Source of the DNA: Tannerella serpentiformis
GTDB taxonomy: Bacteria > Bacteroidota > Bacteroidia > Bacteroidales > Tannerellaceae
NCBI RefSeq assembly: GCF_003033925.1
Contig: NZ_CP028365.1
Location: 2,480,001-2,544,000, forward strand
Direction of reading: 5' to 3'
DNA length: 64,000 nucleotides
Positions 10,501 to 18,838 of this stretch are shown here, piece after piece (the first letter of the stretch is position 1; each line of letters begins with the position of its first letter). A program made the translations under genes and the position numbers. The notes beneath the pieces were generated by a model. That model ran no database searches. It had not been told where the DNA came from and saw only the letters and a program-made list of their open reading frames with translations.

Positions 10501-10621
10501 AAGCGCCGATCACGGGTTCTCCCTGCTCATCCACGATAGTGCCTTGCACCTGTGTCTGAGCCATCGCAACTCCTATTCCGATCAGGAATAGAGCCATCAG
10601 CATAAATAACTTCCTTTTCAT
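7574..10621 (-). CDS. SusC/RagA-family TonB-linked outer-membrane transporter
   Basis: 1015 aa. The signal peptide ends at MAQ (about residue 21), followed by a carboxypeptidase-regulatory-like beta-sandwich (VQGTIVDEQGEPVIGASVLV), a TonB-box region (DEVVVTGYG), a plug domain with SIRIRGMGS and PLYVIDGVPV, and a 22-strand-type barrel ending in aromatic VTFGVELGF. It imports large nutrients across the outer membrane using TonB energy. A Bacteroidetes-type promoter lies about 180 bp upstream (10803-10831), and a 41-bp palindromic array lies upstream of that. Confidence 0.95.
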   Translation of the reverse strand: MKRKLFMLMALFLIGIGVAMAQTQVQGTIVDEQGEPVIGASVLVKGTTTGTVTNIDGEFALSAPSNGTLVISYVGMQTMEVAVSPRIRVILRSDAELLDEVVVTGYGTFKKSSFTGSAATVSTDKLKDVPVTSVSDKLAGNVAGVQINSMSGQPGATESIRIRGMGSINAGNNPLYVIDGVPVLSGDMSGFNYADAGTSILSTLNSSDIENITVIKDAAAASLYGSRAANGVVVITTKKGKAGKTVFSVKANWGFSNMAVDYRPTLDGDARRELLHLGLVNYAKYTEGKSDAEAKAYADENIDIYAPKPWSGWTDWRKILIRNGQYQNYDVSAQGGNEKTKFYSSISYAKQEGIYENSGFDRITGSVNVSHQASDKLTLDVSSLFSYSDQSSVSEGYSYSSPIMAMASMVSPSSYPYNKDGTLGRYFPAIGDDWANPLRAIKYTSNKNKLTRTFNTLSGTYTITKGLKLKEVLSYDFTQNASIAWWGPQSNDGRTANGVFQKYMINTSKFNSQTQLTYDRSFDRVHNLSFLLGYETEAYKNENVYGTGSNYAAMDDPKPEIQNAAITKSSSSISEYRMLSYLGRADYNYDSKYYVSASYRRDGSSRLAKANRWGDFWSLSGSWRLTNEPFMESIREKVTDTKIRASYGVNGTQPWRYYDFMPVYSFGYNYDNQVGTSESTPGNANLKWEKNYAFNAGIDLTFLNRFTLTVEWYTRKTQDLLLERPISGTIGFVDEYNHANELVNVGAMRNSGIELELRSTNVQKKDFTWNTTLTLAHNQNKILQLNKDQDEIISYESIHRVGQPYNSFYAYEYAGVDPQTGKELYYKNTNDEHARETTTDETKANRTIIGSADPKVTGGLTNTLTWKFIDLNFTFTYSFGGKVYDGVSWLHSNGGIDLFYGAVPSHYKKEDMWRNPGDNAKLPMFANGNVDVPSSRWLLPSDHVRLKNLTLGFTLPTKLSKKVGFDRIRAYMSGNNLLTFKSKKLYVDPENTASGFVYFRAPAMRTVTFGVELGF

Positions 10622-10802
10622 ACTTCCGTTTTTAATTGATTGGTATTATCTGTTGATTAGTGCCTTGAAGGTATGGCAGAGCATAGGCTGACGGCCCGCG
10701 TATGGTTTCGGCTCCGTTCCTTCTTGCTCTGCTTAGTCAACCTATTTTTCATTTTCACGTATTCTACATGTTTATGCTATCGATTCTTTGCCTTTGCGCG
10801 GC

Positions 10803-10831
10803 CAAAGATATACGCTTTTACACATAGGCAA
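10803..10831 (-). promoter_or_regulatory. Predicted Bacteroidetes promoter for susC-susD
   Basis: On the minus strand, TTG (10831-10829), an 18-bp spacer and TATCTTTG (10810-10803) match the -33/-7 consensus. The predicted 5' leader is about 175 nt. I see no gene between 10622 and 11642. Confidence 0.6.
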
Positions 10832-11068
10832 CTTTCTGTTCGAGAAATTGAAATTTGTCAACCTCGCGCGCGGTTTTCAGCCATTTTTACCGTCCATCCA
10901 AGTGTTTTTGGCCTATCAACGACGATTTGACCTTCGTTTAGCGAGTATTCTGCCTCGTTTCATGCTGTCGGAAGCGCATTATACCCAGTTGACAGCCGTT
11001 CCTCTTTCGTCGAAGACTTACTGCGATGAATTACGGTCTCTCTCCTTTCGTATACCTCTTTTTATCTG

Positions 11069-11404
11069 CTATGAAAATCATTGTACACTCGAATAAGAGC
11101 TTTCATAGCCTATGAAAATCATTGTACACTTGAATAAGAGCTTTCATAGCCTATGACGATCATTATATACTTGAATAAGAGCTTTCATAGCTTATGACGA
11201 TTATTGTACACTCGAATAAGAACTTTCATAGCCTATGAGGATCATTATACGCTCAAATAAGAGCTTTCATAGTTTATGACGATCATTATACACTCGAATA
11301 AGAGTTTTCATAGACTATGAAGATCATCATACGATTGAATAAGATCTTTCATAGGCTATGAGGATTATTATACGCTCGAATAGAAACTTTCATAGCCTAT
11401 GAAG
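11069..11404. repeat. Tandem array, 41-bp unit with TTTCATAG/CTATGAAA palindrome, about 8 copies
   Basis: The unit is CTATGAAAATCATTGTACAC followed by TCGAATAAGAGCTTTCATAGC, period 41 bp. Adjacent units form the inverted repeat TTTCATAG-C-CTATGAAA. A closely related array occupies 57495-57828, also upstream of a leftward susC. Confidence 0.87.
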
Positions 11405-11605
11405 GTCTATTTTCAATGGAAAAATTCTTGTCATAGCAGGTGTCACGCGACTTTCAGGCGGGGATCGATCGGATTCGGACGGAGTGAACGTTTCGACGGA
11501 GAGAGAAGCCACGACGACGGGTAGCGTACCCGTTTATGGCCGCGAAAAAGCCGTCTATGGACTTTCAAATTGATTCCTACACTCCGAAGATCTCAATCAG
11601 GCTTC

Positions 11606-11613
11606 TACTTTTG
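11606..11613 (+). promoter_or_regulatory. Predicted -7 box for the aminotransferase operon
   Basis: TACTTTTG matches TAnnTTTG and sits 30 bp before ATG 11643. No well-spaced -33 TTG is visible, so only the -7 element is called. Confidence 0.45.
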
Positions 11614-11642
11614 CGGCCTATAATTCAATAATTCATAAGGAA

Positions 11643-12848
11643 ATGCCTGAGATCTCACGATTGGGTATCAAGATGCCCGAATCGCCGATACGGAAGCTGG
11701 CGCCGTTGGCCAACGAAGCAAAAGCCAGAGGAATCAAAGTGTATCACCTAAATATCGGCCAGCCCGACATCCCGACGCCCGAGGTTGGCCTCGAGGCGCT
11801 GCGGCGGATCGACCAAAAGGTGCTTAGTTACTGTCCGAGCGATGGGCTGCCCAGCCTGCGCCAAAAGATGGCGGAGTACTACGGACGGTTTGCGATCGAG
11901 GTCACGCCGGACGAGATTTTCATCACCACCGGCGCCTCCGAAGCCCTTACGCTGGTCTTCCTGGCTTGCCTCGACCCGGGTGACGAAATTCTGATCCCGG
12001 AGCCGGCTTATGCCAACTATATGTCGATGGCCATGTCGTGCGGTGCGGTGGTCAAGACGGTGCTCTCGTCCATCGACAACGGCTTTGCACTGCCCCCCAT
12101 CGAAGCGTTTGAAGAGGCCATCACGCCGCGCACGAAGGCCGTCCTGCTCTGCAACCCGAACAACCCCACGGGCTATGTCTACACGCGGGAGGAGCTGGGG
12201 CACATCCGCGACTTGGTGCGCCGCCACGACCTCTTCCTCTTTTCGGACGAGGTCTACCGCGAGTTTCGCTACACGGACGCGCCCTATGTCTCGTCGTTCC
12301 ACCTCGAAGGCATCGAGCCGAATGTGGTCATGTTCGACTCCATGTCGAAGCGTTACAGCGAGTGCGGTATCCGCGTCGGAGCGATCGTGACGAGGAACGC
12401 GCGGGTGCGTAAAAGCGTGATGAAATGGGCGCAGGCACGCCTCAGTCCGCCGCTTTTGGGGCAAATCGTGGCCGAGGCGTCGATCGACGCACCGGAGTCG
12501 TATCTCAAGGGCGTTTATGAGGAGTACATCCAGCGACGCGACTTTCTGGTCAAGCGGATCAACGAGATTCCGGGTTGCTATTCGCCACTGCCGATGGGCG
12601 CGTTTTATACGGTGGCCAAGTTGCCGGTGGACGACGCCGACAAGTTCTGCGCCTGGTGCCTCCGCGACTTCTCGTACGAAGGGCAGACGGTGATGATGGC
12701 GCCTGCGTCAGGCTTTTATGTCACCCCGGGTTACGGGCGCAATGAGGTGCGCATCGCTTATGTGTTGGAACGAGACGAGCTGGCGCGTGCGCTCGACGTC
12801 TTGGAGGCCGCGCTTACGACCTATCGTGACAGATGGAACAAGCGTTGA
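11643..12848 (+). CDS. Aspartate/aromatic-type aminotransferase, PLP fold type I
   Basis: 401 aa. The N-terminus has LNIGQPDIPTP, the substrate-phosphate loop has TTGASEAL, the PLP-contacting motif is NPNNPTG, the DEVYREF aspartate binds the pyridine nitrogen, and the Schiff-base lysine is in SMSKRYSECG. The C-terminal arginine that binds the substrate carboxylate is in NEVRIAYV. It is a cytoplasmic class I/II aminotransferase; aspartate is the likeliest donor, but aromatic or branched substrates cannot be excluded. It is followed after 42 bp by a permease gene on the same strand, probably in one operon. Confidence 0.92.
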   Translation: MPEISRLGIKMPESPIRKLAPLANEAKARGIKVYHLNIGQPDIPTPEVGLEALRRIDQKVLSYCPSDGLPSLRQKMAEYYGRFAIEVTPDEIFITTGASEALTLVFLACLDPGDEILIPEPAYANYMSMAMSCGAVVKTVLSSIDNGFALPPIEAFEEAITPRTKAVLLCNPNNPTGYVYTREELGHIRDLVRRHDLFLFSDEVYREFRYTDAPYVSSFHLEGIEPNVVMFDSMSKRYSECGIRVGAIVTRNARVRKSVMKWAQARLSPPLLGQIVAEASIDAPESYLKGVYEEYIQRRDFLVKRINEIPGCYSPLPMGAFYTVAKLPVDDADKFCAWCLRDFSYEGQTVMMAPASGFYVTPGYGRNEVRIAYVLERDELARALDVLEAALTTYRDRWNKR

Positions 12849-12890
12849 CTTTGGCCGCGCCCACACCCATTCATAAGGAAGCGTCGGGTC

Positions 12891-14144
12891 ATGAACGTTG
12901 AGCTGTTTATCGCCCGACGCATCCACTTCGGTGGCAAAGCCGACCAAGGGAAGACGCGCATCACACCGCCAGCGGTGCGCATCGCTGTGGCCGGCATTGC
13001 CATCGGCTTGGCTGTCATGATCCTCACCGTGGCCATCGTGGTGGGCTTCAAGCAGGAGGTGCGTGACAAGGTGATCGGCTTCGGGTCACACATCCAGATC
13101 ACCAATTTCGACAGCAATTCATCTTACGAGACGGCCCCGATCCACGTGAGCGACAGTCTGCTGGACATGCTCCGCCAGACGCATGGTGTGCGACACGTCG
13201 AGGCCTTCGCCACCAAGCCGGGGCTACTCAAAACCGACACCGATTTCCAAGGCATCGTCCTGAAGGGCATTGGTTCGGATTACGATTGGGGTTTCTTCCG
13301 CAAGCACCTCGTGGAGGGCCGCCCCTTTAGCGTCACTCCTGGACGGATGACGACCGATGTGCTCATCTCGCGCCACCTGGCCGACCTGCTCCGCCTACGT
13401 TGCGGCGACTCCTTCCTTGCCTACTTCGTGCAGGACGATATCAAGGCCCGCAAGTTTCGCATCAGTGGCATCTACGATACGGGCTTTTCGGACTACGACC
13501 ACCTCTTCGTCCTTGCCGACATCGAACAGATTCGCACCCTGAACGACTGGCCCTCCGACGCGGTCAGTGGATTGGAGCTACTCGTCGACGACTACGATCG
13601 TCTCGACGAGACCGCCGAACGTGTCGACACCCTCCTCCTCAACCGTCGAGATAACGCAGGCAACACCTACTTCGTCCGCTCCATCCGCGAGCTGAACCCG
13701 ATCATCTTCAATTGGCTCGACCTACTCGATCTGAACGTAGCCGTGATCCTCGCACTTATGATGGCCGTTTCGGGGTTCACCATGATCTCCGGCCTACTGA
13801 TCATCATCCTCGAGCGCACAAACATGATTGGCATCCTCAAAGCCGTCGGCCAACCGGATCGTAGCCTACGGCGTGTCTTCCTTTATATCTCCAGCTTCTT
13901 GATCGGCCGCGGCATGCTCTGGGGTAACGTCATCGGACTCGCCTTGTGCTGGGTACAGTGGCAATTTCGCCTGCTCACCCTCGATCCTTCGATCTACTAT
14001 CTCGACGCCGTACCCATCCGTCTCAGCATCTGGTCATGGCTACTTATCAACGTCGGTACGCTCACCGTTTCGTTGCTGATGATGTTGGCACCTTCATACC
14101 TAATCACCAAAATCAATCCCGCCCGCACCATCCGCTTCGAGTAG
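12891..14144 (+). CDS. ABC transporter permease, LolC/LolE (FtsX/MacB) type
   Basis: 417 aa. One transmembrane segment lies near residues 23-45 (VRIAVAGIAIGLAVMILTV), then a large periplasmic domain, then three segments near 280-305, 325-350 and 375-400, ending with INPARTIRFE, the standard C-terminal end of lipoprotein-releasing permeases. The family extracts lipoproteins from the inner membrane for transfer to the outer membrane, which fits a genome rich in SusD-type lipoproteins. The partner ATPase is not adjacent. Specific LolC or LolE assignment is not possible. Confidence 0.88.
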   Translation: MNVELFIARRIHFGGKADQGKTRITPPAVRIAVAGIAIGLAVMILTVAIVVGFKQEVRDKVIGFGSHIQITNFDSNSSYETAPIHVSDSLLDMLRQTHGVRHVEAFATKPGLLKTDTDFQGIVLKGIGSDYDWGFFRKHLVEGRPFSVTPGRMTTDVLISRHLADLLRLRCGDSFLAYFVQDDIKARKFRISGIYDTGFSDYDHLFVLADIEQIRTLNDWPSDAVSGLELLVDDYDRLDETAERVDTLLLNRRDNAGNTYFVRSIRELNPIIFNWLDLLDLNVAVILALMMAVSGFTMISGLLIIILERTNMIGILKAVGQPDRSLRRVFLYISSFLIGRGMLWGNVIGLALCWVQWQFRLLTLDPSIYYLDAVPIRLSIWSWLLINVGTLTVSLLMMLAPSYLITKINPARTIRFE

Positions 14145-14161
14145 AAGATTTTCGTCCATGT

Positions 14162-14191
14162 TTTGCGCGTATAGAAATCATTTTACATTTG
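14162..14191 (+). promoter_or_regulatory. Predicted promoter of tRNA-Ser
   Basis: TTTG (14162-14165), an 18-bp spacer and TACATTTG (14184-14191) match the Bacteroidetes consensus and end 17 bp before the tRNA. Confidence 0.65.
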
Positions 14192-14208
14192 CGCGCTCTT
14201 CAGCGAAA

Positions 14209-14295
14209 GGAAAGATGCCAGAGTGGTCGAATGGGCCGCACTCGAAATGCGGTGTACGGGTGACTGTACCGGGGGTTCGAATCCCTCTCTTTCCG
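14209..14295 (+). tRNA. tRNA-Ser (CGA)
   Basis: 87 nt with acceptor stem GGAAAGA/TCTTTCC, D-arm GCCAGAGTGGTCGAATGG, anticodon loop CTCGAAA (anticodon CGA), a long class II variable arm and T-arm GGGGGTTCGAATCCC. CCA is not encoded. An integrase gene follows on the same strand, so its 3' end is a plausible attachment site of the degraded conjugative element. Confidence 0.95.
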
Positions 14296-14343
14296 CTTGA
14301 GGTACTCTGAAAAAGATATTCAGAGACTCTTTAGGGAAAACGT

Positions 14344-14380
14344 AAGTGCCATAACTTGAATGAGTTATGGCGCTTTTCTT
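14344..14380 (+). terminator. Terminator after tRNA-Ser
   Basis: The stem AAGTGCCATAACT/AGTTATGGCGCTT has a 6-nt loop and is followed by TTCTTTTG. Confidence 0.75.
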
Positions 14381-14682
14381 TTGTGCCTACCTATCATTTC
14401 AGAGCACGTATTGAAGCGGCCGAAACGCTCAAAATACTCCCCAACAGCTACAATTTGGCTACAACTTTTTCGGCCAAATGAAAATTGTAGCCAAGAGTCC
14501 GTAGAGAGCATGTAGGGAGTGCTCATATACAGCTGTTTTTCAGTTATCTATGTGGAACTTTGCAAGCGTGATCGAAGAGAAGAAGTTTGCGCCAAAACAC
14601 CCGTATTCGGCTACAATCGGAAGGTGCCTTGGCTACACTTCTTTTCTGAAGGTCATGGCTGCAGCCAAAAACAGTCATGTGT

Positions 14683-15906
14683 ATGAAGACCATATTCAGA
14701 ACCGCTTTCTATCTCAGAAGCAACTACGTGAACAAAGACGGGAAGGTACCCGTCATGCTGAGGATCTATCTCAACAACGAGCGACTCTCACTCGGCTCTA
14801 CCGGTATAGCTATCCTTCGATCTCAATGGGATGGCAAGAAAGAGCGCGTGAAAGGCAGAAGCACGGAAGTGCTCAGCCTCAATCTCGAATTGGATAACAT
14901 TCAAAACGGATTGCTAAACATCTTTCGGAGGATGGAGTTCAACGAAAGTCTATCCTTGGAGCGCATCAAAATGGAGTTCCTCGGAAAGAAAGAAGACATC
15001 GGTACGATCATGGAGCTTTTCGACAGGCATATTACCGATGTCAAGAAGCAGGTCGGCGTGTCGGTTTCTTCCGCGACATTGCAGAAATACAACGTGTGCA
15101 AAAAGCATTTCACGGCCTTCCTGAAAAGCAAATACAGCCGCACCGACTTAAAGCTCTCCGAACTGACCTATATTGTGCTCCACGACTTCGACCTTTACCT
15201 TCGGACAACCGTCGGGCAAGCGCCCAACACGGCCACTAAGACGCTGAAGACGTTCAAGACGATTACCCTCTTCGGGGGAAAGCTCGGCATTCTCCACCAT
15301 GATCCTTTCGTCAATCTCCGCTTCCACATGGAGCCTGTGGACAGAGGCTTCCTGACAGACGAAGAGATCCTCAGGGTAGCCAACAAGGATTTGGGTATCC
15401 AGCGGCTGGAGCTGGTGCGGGACATTTTCATCTTTTCCTGCTTCACCGGACTGGCTTACATCGACGTGTCCAACCTCACGCCAGACCACATCGTGACGAT
15501 GGACGACAAGCAGTGGATCATGACCAAGCGACAGAAAACGAGCGTGGAGACCAATGTGCTGCTTCTCGACATTCCGAGAGCGATCATTGCGAAGTACAGC
15601 CACAAGACGTATCGGGACGGCAAGCTCTTTCCCGTCCTGACGAATCAGAAGACCAATTCGTACCTCAAGGAGATCGCCGACCTCTGCGGGATCAAGAAGA
15701 AGCTGACCTTCCATCTTGCCCGCCACACCTTTGCCACCATGTCGCTAAGCAAAGGCGTCCCCATTGAATCTGTTTCCAAGATGTTAGGCCATACGAACAT
15801 TCGCACGACGCAGATCTACGCCCGCATCACGAACAAGAAGATCGAACACGACATGGAGCAACTGTCCGAGAAGCTCGGTAAGTTCAACTCCGCGATGGGG
15901 ATCTGA
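14683..15906 (+). CDS. Tyrosine recombinase (integrase), Bacteroidales mobile-element type
   Basis: 407 aa. An N-terminal arm-binding domain (MKTIFRTAFYLRSNYVNKDG) is followed by a SAM-like core-binding domain and a C-terminal catalytic domain. Catalytic residues visible are HLARHTFAT (His and Arg II), LGHTNIRTTQ (His) and IYARI (Tyr nucleophile). The position usually holding Arg I reads CFTGLAYIDV, with Ala where most family members have Arg; IntDOT-type integrases are known to lack this Arg. ATG 14677 is an alternative start two codons upstream. It probably inserted the following element at tRNA-Ser. Confidence 0.92.
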   Translation: MKTIFRTAFYLRSNYVNKDGKVPVMLRIYLNNERLSLGSTGIAILRSQWDGKKERVKGRSTEVLSLNLELDNIQNGLLNIFRRMEFNESLSLERIKMEFLGKKEDIGTIMELFDRHITDVKKQVGVSVSSATLQKYNVCKKHFTAFLKSKYSRTDLKLSELTYIVLHDFDLYLRTTVGQAPNTATKTLKTFKTITLFGGKLGILHHDPFVNLRFHMEPVDRGFLTDEEILRVANKDLGIQRLELVRDIFIFSCFTGLAYIDVSNLTPDHIVTMDDKQWIMTKRQKTSVETNVLLLDIPRAIIAKYSHKTYRDGKLFPVLTNQKTNSYLKEIADLCGIKKKLTFHLARHTFATMSLSKGVPIESVSKMLGHTNIRTTQIYARITNKKIEHDMEQLSEKLGKFNSAMGI

Positions 15907-15943
15907 TACAATAGCCAAGTCACATCAAAAACAGAAACACGAT

Positions 15944-16387
15944 ATGAAAACAACAAACAAGAAGGAATTCTCCTATTACCGACTGCGGTTAGAGTCCTAT
16001 TTGAAAGATTATCACCCCGAACGGCTGGCCGACGAGGCGTTTATCCGCGACCGATCGGACGCCGCGGCGCAGGCCTATGAAGACGCCTTCCGGCAAGGCT
16101 ATCCTGTTCTCGAAGCCGGGTATATGGCTACGGAAGTCCTCTTCGCAGGACTGCATTTTTCGCCGTATTACATGCTCGAGCAGATCATCGAGAACGAGTT
16201 CGCCAACACGATTCCGTCCGACCGCGCTGAGGCCTTTGCCTTGCGATTGTTGCAAAGCGACTCCATCCGCGAGACCATTGCGAAGTACGAGCCGGGCGAC
16301 GATTTCGACGGAAGCCCGGAGTACGACCAGCTCTACACTGAACTGACCGGCGTCATCGTCCTGAGCTGCTCGAGGCGGACGGAGTGA
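15944..16387 (+). CDS. DUF1896 domain protein of conjugative elements
   Basis: 147 aa, cytoplasmic, with no signal peptide or membrane segment. The sequence YYRLRLESYLKDYHPE and then EAGYMATEVLFAGLHFSPY matches the small DUF1896 family that is common in Bacteroidales integrative elements, often near integrase or mobilisation genes. Its function is unknown. It starts 37 bp after the integrase and a hairpin follows its stop. Confidence 0.8.
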   Translation: MKTTNKKEFSYYRLRLESYLKDYHPERLADEAFIRDRSDAAAQAYEDAFRQGYPVLEAGYMATEVLFAGLHFSPYYMLEQIIENEFANTIPSDRAEAFALRLLQSDSIRETIAKYEPGDDFDGSPEYDQLYTELTGVIVLSCSRRTE

Positions 16388-16431
16388 AGGTGCAACCGTA
16401 GCCTCCACCCCTTTCGCATCCCCTTTTTCAT

Positions 16432-16464
16432 TCGGCCGTGGCATCGCGCTGCGGCCGATTTTAT
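16432..16464 (+). terminator. Probable terminator after the DUF1896 gene
   Basis: TCGGCCG/CGGCCGA stem followed by TTTTA. The remaining DNA up to 16778 shows no supported gene. Confidence 0.5.
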
Positions 16465-16778
16465 ACCCCGATACCTACATATCTTATTCCGAAGATCTTT
16501 CCTCTACGGGTTTCCCTGCTTCCACTTTTTGTTCGCGGCTCGGAGCCGATGTCGGTTCCCTTGTCTTCGGGCGAAGGACGGCAGACGATAAGGGTGACGT
16601 CAAGGCCGAACGCTTCCAATGCGTTCGCCACCGATAAAATCTTCCTGTTACACTGACGTTTCACAGCGTATTTTATCGGCGTAGAGCCTTGCCTTATCCC
16701 CTCATCGTCTGCCCTTTGTTGCCCTCGAAACGAAACCGGCATACTCCGAGCTTTGAACGCAAAAAAAATGTCAGCACG

Positions 16779-16955
16779 ATGAAAACGGAAAGATCTTATC
16801 ACTCCCAAAACGGATTTGAAACGAAACGACGCCTCCTCGCATTACCGCATAAAATCATTTGGATCGTCGTCTGTATTGTGGCGTTGAAAGCCATAGGCGT
16901 TTCGGAAGAATTGACCGCCATCTTGATGCTGTTTGCCTTCGTGTATCTTATTTGA
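16779..16955 (+). CDS. Small membrane protein, 58 aa, unknown
   Basis: The sequence starts MKTERSYHSQNGF and has one or two hydrophobic stretches (IIWIVVCIVALKAIG and ELTAILMLFAFVYLI), so it is a likely inner-membrane peptide. Its place between integrase-side genes and Tra genes fits small accessory proteins of conjugative elements. I do not recognise the family. The start ATG 16779 was chosen over the longer frame from 16689 because the MKTE start precedes the hydrophobic part directly. Confidence 0.5.
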   Translation: MKTERSYHSQNGFETKRRLLALPHKIIWIVVCIVALKAIGVSEELTAILMLFAFVYLI

Positions 16956-17070
16956 GCAACGCTCCAAATCGCCTTCCGCCTTCTGTTCTTCCTGATCCGA
17001 TGGATCTGCATTGCTGCTGCATTGGCTTGGGTCGTTTGCCGACTACTACTTTGAGACGCTATAATAGCAA

Positions 17071-17112
17071 TGACGGGGAGAGGATCTATCGAGACCTTCT
17101 TCCCGTCACTTT
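17071..17112. terminator. Hairpin between convergent genes
   Basis: TGACGGG/CCCGTCA stem followed by CTTTTC on the plus strand. It overlaps the last codon of the lysozyme gene on the minus strand. Confidence 0.45.
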
Positions 17113-17627
17113 TCATAGAGTAGCGCAAGCTCCACGCGACGTCGTAAACGCAGTGCTTTCAGCTCTTTGCCGCGGTATCGGCAGAACGAGGTGTACTCAC
17201 CTCGGATGTCTCTGTCGCCCGATTCCAGCTTCTGGACGAGGCGACTCTTCGGCTGTTTGCCGTAGCCTAAGAGGCGGTATTCACCGACGCTGTATGACAA
17301 CACGGCAAGGAGCAACGAATCACGCCCGAAGCGACGAAACGTGACGAGCCGTTTCTTTAGATCTGCGCGAAGCAGAGAGTCCGCCTGCCGTTTTGTCATC
17401 GCACACGAAAGCCGCTCACCGGGTAGCAGGCGGTGACCGTAGCCGACATAAGGATAGTTCTTCGGGCCATGCTGCCCTTCGTAATGTTTGATGCACGCGA
17501 CGGCTCGCTCGAAGCGTGGAAGGCTGAACAGCCGATCGCTCCGCGCCCAAGCATGCGCGTTGGGCGCGGCGAGCGCTTGGGCACAAACAAGGAGCGCGAG
17601 CAGGCCGCGTCCGATTTTCGTTTTCAT
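17106..17627 (-). CDS. Lysozyme-like protein (GH24-type) of the conjugation cluster
   Basis: 173 aa with a signal peptide (LLALLVCAQALAAPNAHA). The catalytic region IKHYEGQHGPKNYPYVGYGH places Glu and the GYGH motif as in GH24 phage-type lysozymes. Such enzymes sit after traQ in CTnDOT-like transfer operons and probably open peptidoglycan for the mating channel. ATG 17627 was chosen because the signal peptide starts there; the frame is open further upstream without coding character. It lies 114 bp after traQ on the same strand. Confidence 0.82.
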   Translation of the reverse strand: MKTKIGRGLLALLVCAQALAAPNAHAWARSDRLFSLPRFERAVACIKHYEGQHGPKNYPYVGYGHRLLPGERLSCAMTKRQADSLLRADLKKRLVTFRRFGRDSLLLAVLSYSVGEYRLLGYGKQPKSRLVQKLESGDRDIRGEYTSFCRYRGKELKALRLRRRVELALLYEK

Positions 17628-17741
17628 AAGGTGGTCAGATGTTTTCGGGGTGGATAAAAAGACAAAAGCACCGATCCGTCGCGGACAGATGCTTTTCATG
17701 TCAGGGTTATGAACAAAATAGGCGATGAAAAAAAGATGCAT

Positions 17742-18200
17742 TCAGACAGAGATGTCTTCCGAAGAGACTTTGTTCTCCTTATGGTTGAAGTCGAAGGCGA
17801 GCGTTTGACTCTGGCCGAGGTTGTCCTCGATCACGACCTCGAGCGACTGTCGCTCGGCAGAGAGTGAATAGTAATAGAGGGTGAAATGTCCCGGCGCGAT
17901 GACGTAGCGATCGTTCGGCGTGAGGGGTTTACCGCGTCGGCCGATGCGCAGCACTCCACTGCCGTCGTACTGAAAATAGCGCAGGGTGTAGCGCGTGCCC
18001 TTCACGATGCGTTCGGGCGCGAGCGTGCAACGGATCTCGACTTCTTCGCCCGGCGCAAGGATTTTCGGGATGGGCATCGTGGTGACTTGGAACGGGTAAA
18101 CCGTTCGCACGTCCAGACGGCGATCACAGCCAACCCAGCAAAACCCGGCCAGGAGCAGGACGATGATTGTCCATGCCGCATTACGGATGTTCGTTTTCAT
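17742..18200 (-). CDS. traQ: Conjugative transposon protein TraQ (DUF3872)
   Basis: 152 aa. The N-terminal hydrophobic segment IIVLLLAGFCWVGC is a signal peptide, possibly lipoprotein-type with the final Cys. The body (VTTMPIPKILAPGEEVEIRC, FTLYYYSLSAERQSLEV) matches the DUF3872/TraQ family of CTnDOT-like elements. It starts 12 bp after the TraO stop, preserving operon spacing. TraQ is one of the transfer genes downstream of traO/traP; here traP (primase) is missing between them. Confidence 0.85.
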   Translation of the reverse strand: MKTNIRNAAWTIIVLLLAGFCWVGCDRRLDVRTVYPFQVTTMPIPKILAPGEEVEIRCTLAPERIVKGTRYTLRYFQYDGSGVLRIGRRGKPLTPNDRYVIAPGHFTLYYYSLSAERQSLEVVIEDNLGQSQTLAFDFNHKENKVSSEDISV

Positions 18201-18212
18201 GATTCATTGGGG

Positions 18213-18386
18213 TTAGAGGTTGATGCGAAATCCTGCCGAGATAGCAGGTCGAAAAGGATAGACGTCCGAGCCGAAGAGGAACAGTCCGCGGCCGCCGACG
18301 ACAAAGAGCAGGTGATCCGACAGGAACAGTTCTACAGCGAGATGCAGCCCGCCGCCTCCGACAAGGCGCGAATCGCCTTGTGCTCT
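18213..18386 (-). pseudogene. TraO remnant, C-terminal 57 codons
   Basis: Reading from the minus strand, the frame ending at TAA 18213-18215 gives LHLAVELFLSDHLLF then GLFLFGSDVYPFRPAISAGF and RINL. That is the terminal beta-strand region of TraO from Bacteroidales conjugative transposons. A stop at 18387-18389 ends the frame upstream, and about 160 bp further on a 42-bp tandem array replaces the rest of the gene. Its link to traQ (12 bp) is intact, so decay affected the upstream side only. Another frame over 18332-18500 encodes MEATNVLQSKADIDKEHK, which I cannot assign. Confidence 0.7.
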
Positions 18387-18545
18387 TTATCGATGTCGGC
18401 CTTCGATTGGAGGACGTTGGTGGCTTCCATAAGGATTTTCTCAAGGACGAGCGGCTGGATTAGTCCGGATAAAACTCTTGTAAACCGGCATGCATACTCA
18501 GCGGGCAATAAATAATGTGAATGGGTGGTGGGAGCGGCGAGTAAA

Positions 18546-18838
18546 ACCGTGGAAGTTTCTGCCAGAGGCCTAACAGCCGTTGGAGATACCGTGGAAGTTT
18601 CTGCCAGAGGCTCAACAGCCGGTTGAAGTGCCGTAGAAGTTTCTGCCAGAGACTTTACAGCCGTTAGAGATACCGTGGAAGTTTCTGCCAAAGGCCTAAC
18701 AGTCGTTGGAGGCACCGTGGAAGTTTCTGCCAGAGGCCTATCTTCCGTTGGGGGTACCGTGGAAGTTTCTTCCAGAGACCAAACAGCGGTTGAGGATACC
18801 GTGGAAGTTTCTTCCAGAGGGCTAACGGCAGTTAGGGA
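18546..18838. repeat. Tandem array, 42-bp unit, about 7 copies, inside the conjugative-element remnant
   Basis: The unit is CCGTGGAAGTTTCTGCCAGA followed by GGCCTAACAGCCGTTGGAGATA, period 42 bp. On the minus strand it reads as 14-residue LAETSTVSLTAV-type repeats in a 128-codon frame, but the plus strand is open too and neither has a credible start or domain. It sits where the body of traN and the front of traO should be. Confidence 0.8.

Noticed and set aside
14280-14296. attL/attR pair for the integrated element
   Set aside because: I searched by eye for a second copy of the tRNA-Ser 3' end to the right and found none; the right end seems deleted.
18332-18715. 127-codon gene with 14-residue repeats
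   Set aside because: Repeats come from the 42-bp array and both strands are open. Its end (MEATNVLQSKADIDKEHK) may be part of a lost gene but cannot be assigned.
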